Positions 47,618 through 58,169 of a stretch of 64,000 nucleotides of DNA are shown here, in pieces. Numbering within the stretch: position 1 is the stretch's first letter; each line of letters begins with the position of its first letter. The translations under genes were made by a program, and so were the position numbers. Origin of the DNA: Diphasiastrum complanatum (taxonomy: Eukaryota; Streptophyta; Lycopodiopsida; Lycopodiales; Lycopodiaceae); contig CM055099.1 in the NCBI GenBank assembly GCA_029204225.1, forward strand, positions 54,092,983 through 54,156,982, given 5' to 3'. Below the pieces are notes generated by a model that searched no databases, had not been told where the DNA came from, and saw nothing but the letters and a program-made list of their open reading frames with translations.

Positions 47618-48612
47618 GTTTGTTGATAGTAATATTGTCATTCTTCTAATTTATGTTGATGACATTATTCTTTGTGGAAGTTGTATCAAGCTAGTTGGTG
47701 AAACTAAGCTAGCACTTGGATGTGAGTTTAAAATGCAAGATCTAGGAGAAATAAATTACATCCTAGGCCTAGAGATTGATTTTTATGAAGATCATGTATC
47801 TATATGCCAATCTAGATATGCTCACTCTATGTTGAAAAAATTCCATATGGAAAATTCTAAGAGCATAGATACTCCAATGGAGCAAATTGCAAAAGATCCT
47901 AGTAAAGGTGATGAAAAATCCTTCGAGGACATCACACTTTTTAGGAGTCTTTAGGCTTCTTGATTTGGCTTACCATTACTAGGCCTGCTTTAGGTTTTTG
48001 TGTGCACAAATTGAGTCAATTTATGCAAGATCCTAAGATCCATCATTGGAAGATGGCCAAGAAGATAAGATATGTATCTTCATCTTGTGATTATGATCTA
48101 CTTTATAAAAGTGAAGATCTATCTATTGTTAGCTGCTTGGATTCGAATTTTGCAAGTGACAAGATGAATCGAAAGTCTATTAGTGCATACACTATCTTTC
48201 TTGGAGGCAATCTAATATCTTGGCTTTCCAAAAAGCAAGATACTATATCTCTCTCTTCATGTGAGGCCGAGTACAAAGCACTCACTACAACCACCAAAGA
48301 GGTGCTTTGGATCAAGAGATTATTATTGGAGCTAAAGTGCATCAAGAAAGATGATGTACCAATGATCAAGTGTGATAATATCTAGGCCCAAGCTCTTGCC
48401 AATAATCCCATATTTCATGCAAGAAGCAAACATATAGAAGTGGCACACCATTTTGTGAGAGAAAAGCTTATTGGAGGAGAAATATATTTGGAGCATGTCA
48501 ACTCGTTCTCTTGTATTGCCGATCTACTCACCAAGCCTTTGAGCAAAAGTGCTTTCATCAAGCATAGATCTAATCTTGGAGTTATATCACGATCAATGCT
48601 TAAATCTTCATA
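47618..48612 (+). pseudogene. copia K RT C-terminus and RNase H
   Basis: Plus strand, starting at the RT active site: IVILLIYVDDIILCGSC, DLGEINYILGLEIDFY, YAHSMLKKFHMENSKSIDTP, then after a frameshift near 47955 LTITRPALGFCVHKLSQFMQ, YTIFLGGNLISWLSKKQDTI, SLSSCEAEYKALTTTTKEVL, and after a stop (48384) LANNPIFHARSKHIEVAHHF and IADLLTKPLSKSAFIKHR. The part upstream of the active site is missing; it starts exactly where the copia J LTR ends. Confidence 0.92.
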
Positions 48613-48620
48613 GATAATTT

Positions 48621-48631
48621 TTTAGGAGGAC
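48621..48631 (+). other. copia K polypurine tract
   Basis: TTTAGGAGGAC immediately before TGTGAAGAATTGAG, shortly after the RNase H stop. Confidence 0.75.
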
Positions 48632-49369
48632 TGTGAAGAATTGAGAAATATTATCTATGTTAGATATAGGGGTCTTATGTTTTTTATATCAAGCATCTAG
48701 GTGTAGGATGTTGATAGGGCCAAATTTGGCATAGATGACAAATTATCCATTTTCACTTGTAATGCCACTATTTAGCCAAAATAGAGTAAGAGGCTAATCT
48801 CGTGCCAATTAGAGTGTAGACAAGTGCAATACTTTTGTTTGATGAAATTTAAGAGGTCCAATAGGATTTAGAGGTGGAACCTTGAGGGGTCCAATAGAGT
48901 TTGAGATTTGCTTAAAAATGGTCCAATAGAATTTAGAGGTGAATGGATCAATGGTCCAATAGGATTAAGAGGTTCCAAAAGTGTGGTCCAATCATAGTTA
49001 AACATTGTGGTAGCTCGTGGATCTACTAGTATCATTGTACTTATCATTTGGATCTAATTGATTAAGAGATTGAGTGGATTTTGAGTGTAAGTGATTTTCT
49101 AGCTTTCTCTCTCTACCCGAGCTCATGATGATTTTCTCTCTCTACTCGAGGAGAGCAACTTGTGTTTACGTAGAATAATTTTTGGATACTTGCCACACCC
49201 ACACGTGTGAGTGAGAGTTGGAAGTGATTGAATGCATGTAGTAGTGTGTTTTTGCCATAGAATCAAAGATAGATTTTGAATTTCAATCTAGTCTTGATCT
49301 TGGTGCATCTACACACCTTAGGAGATCACAAGTACATGTTGTGGTCAGTCCACACGTGTGAATTTAATA
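48632..49369 (+). repeat. copia K LTR, flanked by PPT and PBS
   Basis: 738 bp from TGTGAAGAATTG to GTGTGAATTTAATA. The PPT and RNase H lie on its left, as for a 3' LTR, and a primer-binding site on its right, as for a 5' LTR. It holds two CACACGTGTG palindromes (49200-49209 and 49351-49360). A GGTCCAATAG phrase recurs four to five times in its U3-like part (48850-48970). Confidence 0.82.
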
Positions 49370-49381
49370 TGGTATCAGAGA
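49370..49381 (+). other. Met-tRNA primer-binding site after copia K LTR
   Basis: TGGTATCAGAGA on the plus strand, identical to the standard copia PBS over 11 bases and directly adjoining the LTR end. Confidence 0.85.
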
Positions 49382-50186
49382 ACACTACATCGCAAAACAG
49401 TCGCGCTGGATCAAAGACGAGGATGAGGCTTGCGTTGCCAATTTGACGTGCGATCGTGAACCTGTCATAATTAGGTATCGCCACACATTCACACTCACAT
49501 GCAGATCCAGAGGGCTTTCCAAGAAATCGATCAGTTGCGACCCACACGATTCCTCAAATAAACGATCAACACCACAACGGCCATGATATAGCAGCATTGC
49601 ATGAGCAGTTGTCGTTCCGTATTAAGTTGACAAGACATAAGAAAAAATAACTAATCTATCAAGAGCAGATTGCCATACAAAATTTCTTCTAGCAAAGTCT
49701 GCACTTCAATCTAATCTATAATGGATCATGTTTGCATGCATGAATCAATTGAGACCAAATAGCAATTAGTAATGAGAAGGAAAACAAAACGATAAATCCT
49801 ACCTAATTCCTTGTGCTACAATATTCATAGTTTGTTGATATTGAGTAACAAGAAGGGCGCATAAACTATCAATTGTCTGTCGCACTTGCTTCACAACCAG
49901 AGTCTGTCGATACTGAAGAATGAGAAGGAAAGAGAAACATCAATCACGATATTGAGTAACGAGAAGCGCACCTACCTCACAATCCTTCTTTTATAAGGAC
50001 TCTTTCAATGCTTTTGTTTTTGGAGATCATCACCCATGCATAATTAAGCGAAACTCATGCATGCCACAATAAACCAAATGTTTTTATAAAGGTTCATGCA
50101 TTTTTGGCCTCATGAACCACGACTCATTCATAGTGAAGCAACATTCATGCATAACAAAGCAAATGGGCTACCATAGATGTATCTGA
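49382..50186. other. Non-coding leader-like sequence
   Basis: Follows the PBS in the position of a retroelement leader, but no gag is recognisable within this stretch. Small minus-strand frames (49326-49597) overlap the LTR and are not convincing. Confidence 0.45.
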
Positions 50187-50738
50187 CGAAAATTCTCATT
50201 CCATGAGTTGGCAATCTGCTTCTACCTTCCATCGCAGATATCTTTGAGTACTTTTTTCCAAAATCCTACGCATCACAGCTAATCCATGTGATGAATATTC
50301 ACGCTGTTTGAAAGTGTCAGTATTTACACGATATTGTAATGTCCTTCTGCAATTACTTTTCAAAACATTCCGGGGGAAAGTCCTAGTAAATCTTGATATG
50401 CTTTTAAGCACACAATTTTATCAGCAACTGTAGGTTTGAAGCATAATCTAGAGTCCTCAAAAATATTAGAAGGTGTTGCATTTGACTTGTCTTGTTCATT
50501 AAGAAAACATGAGATCATCTGTAACAAGTGGTTATGTTTGTCAGTCCCCCGCTTTCTCCACACGCAAGTCTTCGTATTCTTTGTAGGTGATTTGTCGAAT
50601 GCACAATTTTTTACATGGCTGCATAAGAGTTTCGTGTATATTTTGTGATGTCAAAATATACTGAGCTTTTTTGGAAGTAACGTAAGCAAGTACGTGTTTT
50701 CTCCTAAAACTTTGAGAACCTCCAAAAGATACTGGCAC
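50187..50738 (-). pseudogene. Weak, frameshifted coding-like region, unidentified
   Basis: Minus-strand frames FGGSQSFRRKHVLAYVTSKK to QITYKEYEDL (50738-50541) and HNHLLQMISCFLNEQDKSNA to KAYQDLLGLSPGMF (50563-50360), followed in phase by KVIAEGHYNIV and KVLKDICDG with several stops, look more protein-like than background. I do not recognise the protein. Confidence 0.25.
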
Positions 50739-50783
50739 TTGAGACTCTAAACTTAGTAAGTTTTCAGTTATATACAGTTACAC

Positions 50784-50786
<3 letters not shown>

Positions 50787-50841
<55 letters not shown>
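50787..50841. repeat. (AT)27 microsatellite
   Basis: About 55 bp of pure TA dinucleotides. It is followed by 700 bp of extremely AT-rich, T-run-rich DNA (50842-51550) with no genes. Confidence 0.97.
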
Positions 50842-50845
<4 letters not shown>

Positions 50846-51552
50846 ATGGTTTACATTAGTTATAATTTTATCTAATTTTCATTTTTTTTTAATGTTTTAT
50901 ACATGTACTAATTGCAACAATTTTTTTTTGATTTTGTAGTATTTTTATAAATTTTTTAAAATGTTGTTATATTTTTATACAAATTTATCTATTTATTGGT
51001 AAGTTTTAAGCTCTATACCTATTTTTTGAAATTGTGGTAATTATATATATATTTCTAGATTATTAAAAGAAATTCATTTTAATTTATTAATTTTTTTAAT
51101 ATTTCAAAATGATTTGATTTGTAATTTTTTTCAAAATGTGATAATTGTTAGCTAAAAGTTATATTTTTATAATGTATTTATTTAATTCCTTTAATGTATT
51201 TTCAAATTTTTTTTTAAAGTTTAGTTCACAAGGTTTATAATGATATATCTAATTTGTAATATGTTGTTTAGTTGAATTTTTACTTTTTTTTTAATGATTT
51301 CAAATAATTATTTAAAAACCTATGTATTAAATGCTACTAGTTTTTTTATTTTCAATTCAGTCATTTTTTTAATTACTTTATTTATTTGATAGTTTGTACA
51401 TACATTAAAATTAATTAAAAATAACAAAATATTTTCTTAAATAAATGCTCACATGTTTATTAATTGAATCCTATGATTTTTTTAATAGTTCTCCTATTAT
51501 TTGGTACATTTTTCATTATCCAAGATTTTTTTTTTTATGGAGACCCATTAGA
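50842..51552. other. Extremely AT-rich stretch, no gene
   Basis: Dominated by A and T runs, with no coding frame or repeat unit that I could delimit. Confidence 0.7.
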
Positions 51553-51584
51553 ATTTTTTTTTTCTAATGGCTTCACCCGTCGTA

Positions 51585-51654
<70 letters not shown>

Positions 51655-51960
51655 GGAAACTTGTTTTTCTGATGGGTCATCCGCCCTGGTGGGTGGAGAC
51701 GTTTTTTTTTTTCCTACTTCTCCACCCGTCGCGAGTTGTGGAGACCCTTTTTTTGTTTTTTTTCTACTGGGTCTCCACCCGTTACAGGGGGGTTGAGACA
51801 TTTTTTTTTTGTAATGACAAATGTTTTTTATTTTTTTATGACTGCGACGACTCATTGATCGAGACGGACCCGTCAAAATTTTTTATTTTATTTTCTAATG
51901 GGCACCCGCCACCCAACAAATTTTTTTTTTTTTGATTTGGACATTTGTATTAATTTTAAT
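51553..51960. repeat. Degenerate poly-T / TCTCCACCCG repeats with GA tract
   Basis: A loose motif, a run of 7-11 T, then CTAATGGGTCTCCACCCGTCG-like sequence and GTGGAGAC, recurs at about 51549, 51700, 51745-51785, 51880-51915 and in echo at 52145-52175. TCTCCACCCG and GGGTGGAGAC are inverted relatives, so short hairpins are possible. A pure (GA)31 tract (51588-51649) interrupts the first unit. Confidence 0.6.
51588..51649 (+). repeat. (GA)31 microsatellite
   Basis: 62 bp of pure GA within the poly-T repeat region. Confidence 0.97.
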
Positions 51961-52208
51961 AAAAATTCCATTTTTCTTGAAGGGGATGTGGTTGATGACG
52001 TGCTTACACGTGAAAAGGTCCCATAATCAAACATGACGTTTGAAAGTAGAGGAAAGTATATATAGAGGTCATCTCACAAGCATTTGGTAGGATTTGTCTA
52101 CCCATTCTCACTAAGACATGTGGAGGATGACTTTGGGAGCAATCTCCACCTGCCGAGGTGGGTGGAGGCCCATTTACATCTATATCTATATAGTTATGTA
52201 TATTTTTG

Positions 52209-52275
52209 TAAATGGGTCTCCAAAAAGCAAGATACAATTTATCTTTCCTCTTGTGAAGCCGAGTACAAAATGGAC
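52209..52275 (+). pseudogene. Short copia RNase H fragment
   Basis: WVSKKQDTIYLSSCEAEYK, the hallmark RNase H motif of copia, about 60 bp long and cut on both sides. Closest in wording to copia K (48226-48280). Confidence 0.75.
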
Positions 52276-52448
52276 GATGTTCCAGAGATCTTTGTTTGTC
52301 CTGAATATTGATTTCCGCAAAGTAATCTGCAAAACTGTGCTCCTAGTCGATATACAAACAATACAGCTCCGGATACGCCATGTTTATGCCGACCAGAAGA
52401 CCTGCATTGTCGAGGGCTACGATATCTGTGCTAACGGATGGTATAAAC

Positions 52449-52548
52449 AAATATCAGATAAAATCACGATTGAAGACACTGATATTAGTTTGATTTATTC
52501 AAACTTGCATCGTGTTCTCTGTGGAAGAATAATTACTATTTTTCCTAT
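52449..52548 (+). repeat. copia F 5' LTR, 3' end only
   Basis: Matches the end of the copia F 3' LTR (58626-58725): ATTGAAGACACTGATATTAG, ACTTGCATCGTGTTCTCTGT, ending CCTATA. The rest of this LTR is absent: 52300-52448 shows no similarity to the 3' LTR. Confidence 0.85.
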
Positions 52549-52549
52549 A

Positions 52550-52563
52550 GTGGTATCAGAACT
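52550..52563 (+). other. copia F primer-binding site
   Basis: TGGTATCAGAACTT, one base after the LTR end; Met-tRNA type with A in place of G at position 11. Confidence 0.82.
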
Positions 52564-52663
52564 TACGGAATTAAAGTTGATACAGTGCTATCTTTGCATC
52601 CCTCTCAGCATTTTTCATACATCCATCAGTAAGCCGCTATATGGAGCTTATTCAGAATTAAAA

Positions 52664-53250
52664 GATGTCGTCGATCACCAATATTCAAGCTAAGATCACT
52701 ACAATCTTGGACTCAGAAGGTTCAAACTACTTGATTTGGAAATTAAAAACTTCACTCTTGTTGAAGGACGAAGGTCTATGGCAATGAGTAGAACCAATTG
52801 AGGAGAAGCCATAAGCTACTCTTGGCAAAGAACTTTGAGAATGGAGTTTAAGAAATGACAAAGTTATAGCAACTATTGCATCTTTAGTAGATGACAATAT
52901 AATGCTAGATCTTACATCAATTTCAAACGCAAAGGATTTATGGGAAGAATTGCAAACCAAGAATGAGACTCAATCTCGTAATCAAATCATGTTCTTGGCA
53001 GACCAATTAACTTACCTACAGTGGGACAATAAATACCTGAACACATTCGTGCGAAAGATTAAAGATCTGTCTATTTCCTTACAAAATTCTGGTACAGAAA
53101 ATACAATTTCTAAGGAAAAACAGCTTAGTTATTTTCTTCGAGTCCTACCCAGGTCATTCAACACAACTTGAACCTTATTGGTGAAGATGCGGCAATGACA
53201 CTTCAAAAGGCAATAGACGGAAATTTATATCACCTAAACATTCGAACAAG
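52664..53250 (+). pseudogene. gag: copia F gag
   Basis: Plus strand from MSSITNIQAKITTILDSEGS, with NYLIWKLKTSLLLKDEGLW (the copia gag NY..WK..... signature), then stops near 52788, 52813 and 52835, then an open stretch LTSISNAKDLWEELQTKNET, RNQIMFLADQLTYLQW and LSYFLRVLPRSF (typical L..LP of UBN2/gag). No zinc knuckle and no protease follow: the sequence jumps to the GAG-pre-integrase region near 53262, so about 300-400 codons are deleted. Confidence 0.9.
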
Positions 53251-53321
53251 AATCTAATAACTTGGTTGCTAAAGGCAAAAAAGAAAGAAATTTATATCAC
53301 CTAAACATTCGAACAAGAATC
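53221..53321 (+). repeat. 34-bp direct repeat at a deletion point
   Basis: AAATTTATATCACCTAAACA... occurs at 53221-53254 and again at 53288-53321, at the point where gag ends and integrase begins. The deletion of zinc knuckle and protease therefore coincides with a local duplication, as expected from slippage or template switching. Confidence 0.85.
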
Positions 53322-54398
53322 GAACAAGTCAATCAAACTCAGGAATCAATATATATATTGTGGCACAAAAGGCTATGTCACATGAACATGGAGGCCTTGT
53401 ACCAAGCCAACAAAAGTCAGAGAATTCAAGGAGTCGAAATCAAAAGTAGAGATATTTGGACTACCTGCAATCTTGTCTTAAAGGCAAGATGACTAGAACA
53501 CCTTTCAGTAAGGATGTTTATAAAGCAACTAAGGTACTTGAAATTGTGCATTCAAATATTTCCGGATCATTCAGAGTATTGTCGTTGGGTGATGCAAAGT
53601 ACTTCATCACGTTTATTGATTACTTCAGCAAGTTTGCTATAGTATACTTTAAAATATGAAGATTTCGAAAAATTCGTTGAGTAGACGAATTGGGCTAAAA
53701 ATCAGACAGGCAATAAGCTGAAGCAAATTTGCACAGATTGTGGAGGTGAGTACATTTCCAACGAATTCAAAGCTTACTGTACTAATCGAGGTATTATGCA
53801 CATGAAAACTGCATCTTACACACCTCAGCACAATGGAATAGCTAAACGAAGGAATCGTACACTGATGGAAGCTACAAGGTGTATGATGGCTCATGCGAAA
53901 GCACCAAAACAGTTGTGGGCAGAAGTAGTGGCTACATCAAATTATCTTCAGAATCGTATTCTAAAATCTTGAATACCGGATAAAACTCCTCATGAGATGT
54001 GGTGGAAGTCGAAGCCAAATCTTACACATGTTCGAACATTTGGATGCGCAATGTATATGCACATACCAGATAAGCTGAAAAATAAACTTGATGAAAGGAC
54101 AGAACAAGTATTTTTGGTAGTTTTTGAGTTACATTCGTCATATTATCGTGTTTATGTACCCAAAATTGGCAAGATAAAAGTTGTTCGAGATGTTAAATTT
54201 GATGAGACGAAATACATAGCAGACAGTGATCTAGTCGGCTATGAAATTCTCAAAAATTATTATGAGCTACTAAAGACAACAGAAGAAAAACAAGCAGAAG
54301 ATGAAAGAGAGTTACTAGATTCAGAGGGAGGTCAAGATCGAGTGTCTGACAGACTCGAGTCACCAACTCGAATTCCAACAGAAAATCTCGAATCATAA
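53262..54398 (+). pseudogene. int: copia F integrase
   Basis: Plus strand. LWHKRLCHMNMEALYQANKS (zinc-binding start), HSNISGSFRVLSLGDAKYF (first catalytic position reads N for D), ITFIDYFSKFAIVYFKI, CTDCGGEYISNEFKAYC (second Asp kept), TPQHNGIAKRRNRTLMEATR (Glu replaced by Lys in the usual AER), LWAEVVATSNYLQNR, then PHEMWWKSKPNLTHVRTFGC and VFELHSSYYRVYVPKIGKIK. Several frame changes; two of three catalytic residues appear altered. Confidence 0.9.
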
Positions 54399-54449
54399 TC
54401 GAACTCAAAACTTGCATAATCGAACTCAAAACCACATGTGAGAAGATCA

Positions 54450-55800
54450 GACAGACAACAAAAACCACCAGAAAGATATGGTCAAGATGTTTTTAATACA
54501 ACCATCGAATTTTGTGGATTCTTTGACGAACCTCAAAAATTTGAGGAAGCTGTAGATGGACCAGATAAAGATCGCTGGATTCAGGCAATGGAGGACGAAA
54601 TGTCATCCATGTAGAAGAACAATGTATGGACACTTGCACCTATACCTGATGGTAGAAAACCAGTCAAGTGCAAGTGGATCTATAAGATCAAAACAGGTCC
54701 TGATGGAGAAAACATTCGATACAAGACAAGGTTAGTTGCTGAAGATTTTTCATAGAAGTATGGGATCGACTACACTGATACTTTCTCACCTGTAGTCAAA
54801 CATACATCAATTCGCTTGTTATTCCCGTATGCAGTGGCTCATGATCTGAAAATCCATATTGTGGATGAGAAAACTGCTTTCCTACACGCAAAATTGGAAG
54901 AAGACTTATTCATGGACCAACCACTTGATTTTGTAAGCCAAGAAAATCCAGAATATAGATGTCACATGAATAAAAGCATCTATGGTCTAAAACAAGCAGC
55001 GAGACGATGGTATAGAAAGGAGGACGAAGCACTACGTTCCATAGGCTTCAAACCACTATTTGTTGAATCAAATGTCAATATCAAACATGTCCAAAATGAT
55101 ATAATCATTCTAGCTATTTATGTTGATGACACGCTTATCTTCTCAAAAAGAGATAAGTTAATTTCAGATTTCTAAAATATTTGAGATCGCTGACCTAAGA
55201 TAAGTTAAAATCTATCTAGGCTTGCAGATCGTGAGAGACTTTGAAGGTGGATAAGTTGAATTTTCACCAACAAAAGTACATTCAAAAGATCATTGAAGTC
55301 TTCAACATGCTCAAATGCAAAGGTGTGCATACTCCCATGATACTTGGAACAATACTGAACAAGGCACATTGTCCGCAGACTCTCGAGGAAGAGGAACGAA
55401 TGGCCAAAACACCCTATCATAGGCTGATTGGATCATTGTTATATCTTGTAGACAACACCAGACCTAATATAGCGTTTGCAGTATACAGGCTAAGCCAATA
55501 TAATCAAAACCCAGGAATGTTACATTGGAAGTTGGGAAAGAGAGTACTATAGGAAACGAAAGACTATGGATTGTGTTATTCGAAGAATGTTGGATTTCAC
55601 ATCGAATCTTATAGTGACGCAAGCTGGGCATTTATGAAGGATGATAGCAAAAGTATTTCAAGAGGTTGTACTCTAGCATCTGGCGTAGCGATATTCTGGA
55701 TTAACAAGAAACAAACAACAGTAGTCCAATCTTTCCGTGAAGCAGAATATGTAGCAACAGCCAAGATGGCAAACGAGCTGATCTAGATTAAACAGATATT
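54450..55800 (+). pseudogene. pol: copia F reverse transcriptase and RNase H start
   Basis: Plus strand. RWIQAMEDEMSSM, KPVKCKWIYKIKTGPDGENI, YGIDYTDTFSPVVKHTSIRL, SIYGLKQAARRWYRKEDEAL, catalytic IYVDDTLIFSK near 55120, then after a frameshift HRLIGSLLYLVDNTRPNIAF, VYRLSQYNQNPGMLHWKLGK and IESYSDASWAFMKDDSKS (RNase H Asp), VAIFWINKKQTTVVQSFREA and EYVATAKMANEL. At about 55800 the frame is interrupted by copia G; the RNase H end resumes at 57492. Stops at several former Trp and Gln positions. Confidence 0.92.
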
Positions 55801-55802
55801 GG

Positions 55803-57491
55803 AACAAAATAGGACCAAGAATGGATCCTAAAATGATCCACAAGAGGGATTGGATGTTAGATACAATTTATCTATCAATCCACACAAGATTTAGATCAAT
55901 CTAGATCAATTCTAGGCATGAAAATCTAGCAAGAACAATTATTAATGAGGGTAAATGTACTTGCTGGTTTCACACGTGTGAAAACTTGTCAGAGTACGGA
56001 CTCCAGCCCGAAAACAAATTACACTATGATAGAAACTCAAATCAATCAAAACAATTGAAGACAAATGGAGAGATTGACACAAAATTGCTTCCAAAATCAA
56101 GATTGGTGTTTCATGTAGATTATGGCCAAATATGCCTCTATATATACATTTCTTGGAGCTCGTGGTACTGATCATGCATCAGATCTCACACGTGTGAGGA
56201 TGCTTTGTCATGTGATGAATCATCATATAAAATTGACACTTGGATCAAACTTCTATTCAGAGCACTTTTGGACCATTTTTCTACTATATGGAGAACTACT
56301 AAGAAATCTTCTAGATAATGATGTGGTTCATGCAATCAATAGATTGATGCCATGTGTCATATGACTAGAAAAATAGATTTTGGCCTTTTTAGCCACTAGA
56401 ACTTGAATTAAATCAAATGTACAACCTATATGATTATGGTACATGACAAGTACATTTATCTCACATGTGGGAACAGGCTCCACGCATGTGTGATCATCCT
56501 ATATACATAGATTTGGACTTGACCAAACATAATTTTTGCATTTTTCACACTCTTAAAAAATCTAGCTTGGTAAATCTAGCATAGATCTATCTATAACTCC
56601 AAGAGACAATCTTAATTTTACAAATGGATCTTTGGGCAATGCCTTGGTGAGTATATTAGAAATGCAATCTAATGATGAAACATGAATAAGCTTGATCTCT
56701 TTTGCTTGCACTTTCTCCCTCACGAAATGATGGGAAATCTCAATGTGCTTTGTGCGAGCATGGAAGATTGGATTGTTTGCAAGTTGTTGAGCTGCTTGAT
56801 TGTCACAATATATGCATGGAATGTCTCCATCCTTGATCACATGAAGCTCCTCCAAAAGCCTTTTAAGCCAAAGAATCTCCTTTGTTGTTGTTGTCATAGC
56901 ATTATACTCGGATTCTGTTGATGAAAGAGAGATGGTATCTTGCTTATAAAGCCAAGATATGACTCCTCCACATAAGAATGTAGCAAATGCACTTATGAAT
57001 CTTCTATCCATCTTGTGACCTGCAAAACTTGATTTTGAGTATGCTCTCAAACAAATATTAGTCCTTTTATAAACTATGCCATAGTCTTTTGTAGTCGAGA
57101 TATACCTTAACACCCTTTTTGCACTTTTCCAATGACATATTAGTGGACTTTGTATGTATTGACTCAGTTTGCCAACACAAAAACTAAGATCAGGTCTAGT
57201 GATAGTTAAGTATATCAAGGAACCAATAAGCATTCTATAGGTAGTGATGTCCTCAAAGGATGCTTCATCACTTTCCTTAGAAACTTTTACACTCCTTTAC
57301 AATCAATCATGCCAAATTTTGCTAAGATTGATTTAGCATACTTAAATTGACATATGAAAGTAAAATCATTACTTCTAGTGACTTCTATTCCAAGTATAAC
57401 TTTTACGTGGGAACAGGCTCCACACATGTGTAATCATCCTACATACATAGATTTGGCCTTGACCAAATATATTTTTTGCATTTTTCACATA
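55803..57491 (-). mobile_element. copia G, internally deleted, nested in copia F
   Basis: Minus-strand element: LTR start fragment (57491-57405, 87 bp, TGTGAAAAATGC...), then RT from mid-domain, RNase H, PPT-like TTTTTTAAGAG, and a 3' LTR from 56550 leftward to about 55803. The 87-bp fragment matches 56464-56550 (GGGAACAGGCTCCACRCATG...), which shows both are the U3 start of the same LTR. Everything between LTR position 87 and the middle of RT has been lost. It interrupts copia F RNase H. The 3' LTR holds CACACGTGTG at 55971-55980 and 56187-56196. Confidence 0.82.
56562..57400 (-). pseudogene. copia G RT C-terminus and RNase H
   Basis: Minus strand. VILGIEVTRSNDFTFICQF and YAKSILAKFGMIDCKGV (RT C-terminus, degenerate), then an open 223-codon frame MLIGSLIYLTITRPDLSFCV, GKLSQYIQSPLICHWKSAKR, RAYSKSSFAGHKMDRRFISA, GGVISWLYKQDTISLSSTES, YCDNQAAQQLANNPIFHAR, KHIEISHHFVREKVQAKEIK and ILTKALPKDPFVKLRLS. 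RNase H is complete apart from a lost residue in SWL(S)KKQ. Close to copia J in sequence. The RT active site is absent. Confidence 0.93.
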
Positions 57492-57695
57492 TCTTACGAA
57501 AGATTCTGCATTTTACTCAAAAACGAAGCACATAGCTCTCAATTATCATGTGATTCGGGACTTAGTCAAGAAGAAGATACTGAAGATAGTCTTCATACCC
57601 ACAAAGAAAATGACAGCTGATACCTTTACAAAGCCACTAAGTAAAGCTTTGTTCGAAAAGCAGCGAAGAAGTTTGGAGTTAATCCAACTGCCACA
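57492..57695 (+). pseudogene. copia F RNase H C-terminus, resumed
   Basis: Plus strand. NYHVIRDLVKKKILKIVFIP, KKMTADTFTKPLSKALFEKQ and RRSLEL, the conserved end of copia RNase H, continuing the domain broken at 55800. Confirms that copia G is an insertion into copia F. Confidence 0.88.
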
Positions 57696-57707
57696 TTGAG
57701 AGAGAGC
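57695..57707 (+). other. copia F polypurine tract
   Basis: ATTGAGAGAGAGC just before TGTAGAACAACTG, the start of the 3' LTR. Confidence 0.75.
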
Positions 57708-57838
57708 TGTAGAACAACTGATCAGACAGATCTTGATTCTACTAATAAAACGCGCAGTTTACTTGACAAAGGATGAGAAAGAAACTAACGTGAACTCGAA
57801 ACATATCTATTCGTGACTAACTCGAAAAGATTTGCGAA

Positions 57839-57929
57839 GTTTCGCGAATCTTTCGAGTTGGCTGTAAGACAAAATTTGCGAAGGATTCGCAAATTTTGTC
57901 TTACAGCCAACTCGAAAGATTCACGAAAC
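57839..57929. repeat. 44-bp near-perfect inverted repeat with 3-nt loop
   Basis: The left arm 57839-57882 and right arm 57886-57929 are reverse complements at 43 of 44 positions; the loop is GGA. Arms include TTTCGAGTTGGCTGTAAGAC. As RNA it would form a 44-bp hairpin, as DNA a cruciform. It lies about 130 bp into the LTR. Confidence 0.95.
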
Positions 57930-57992
57930 AATTTCTTGTAGAAGCTCGTGGATTTCTTGTTGAAGATTGAAAGATTCGCAAACATAATTTTG

Positions 57993-58169
57993 TCGCGAAA
58001 TATTCTATTTCTTGTTCAAGCCTCAGATGTCGCAAAATTGTCACGAACAACTCGCGAAATCTTCTAGACTGTTCTTCAAGCTCACCAGTTGTGAAACTAT
58101 CTCGAAGAGTTCGCGAAATATTCTAGATTTCTTCTTCAAGCTCAATAATTGTCATCTATCGCAAACAAT
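57993..58169 (+). repeat. Three tandem 59-bp units in copia F LTR
   Basis: Units start at 57993, 58052 and 58111 with TCGCGAAATMTTCTA and share TTCTTSTTCAAGCTCA; a fourth partial unit begins TCACGAAAG at 58170. The units are diverged but the period is constant. Confidence 0.85.

Noticed and set aside
50787-50841. (AT)27 as a functional matrix-attachment or origin element
   Set aside because: Only an ordinary microsatellite in AT-rich DNA; no supporting motif pattern.
52118-52693. 191-codon plus-strand frame
   Set aside because: Runs across the copia F LTR end, the PBS and the leader, which have no coding role, and contains no domain.
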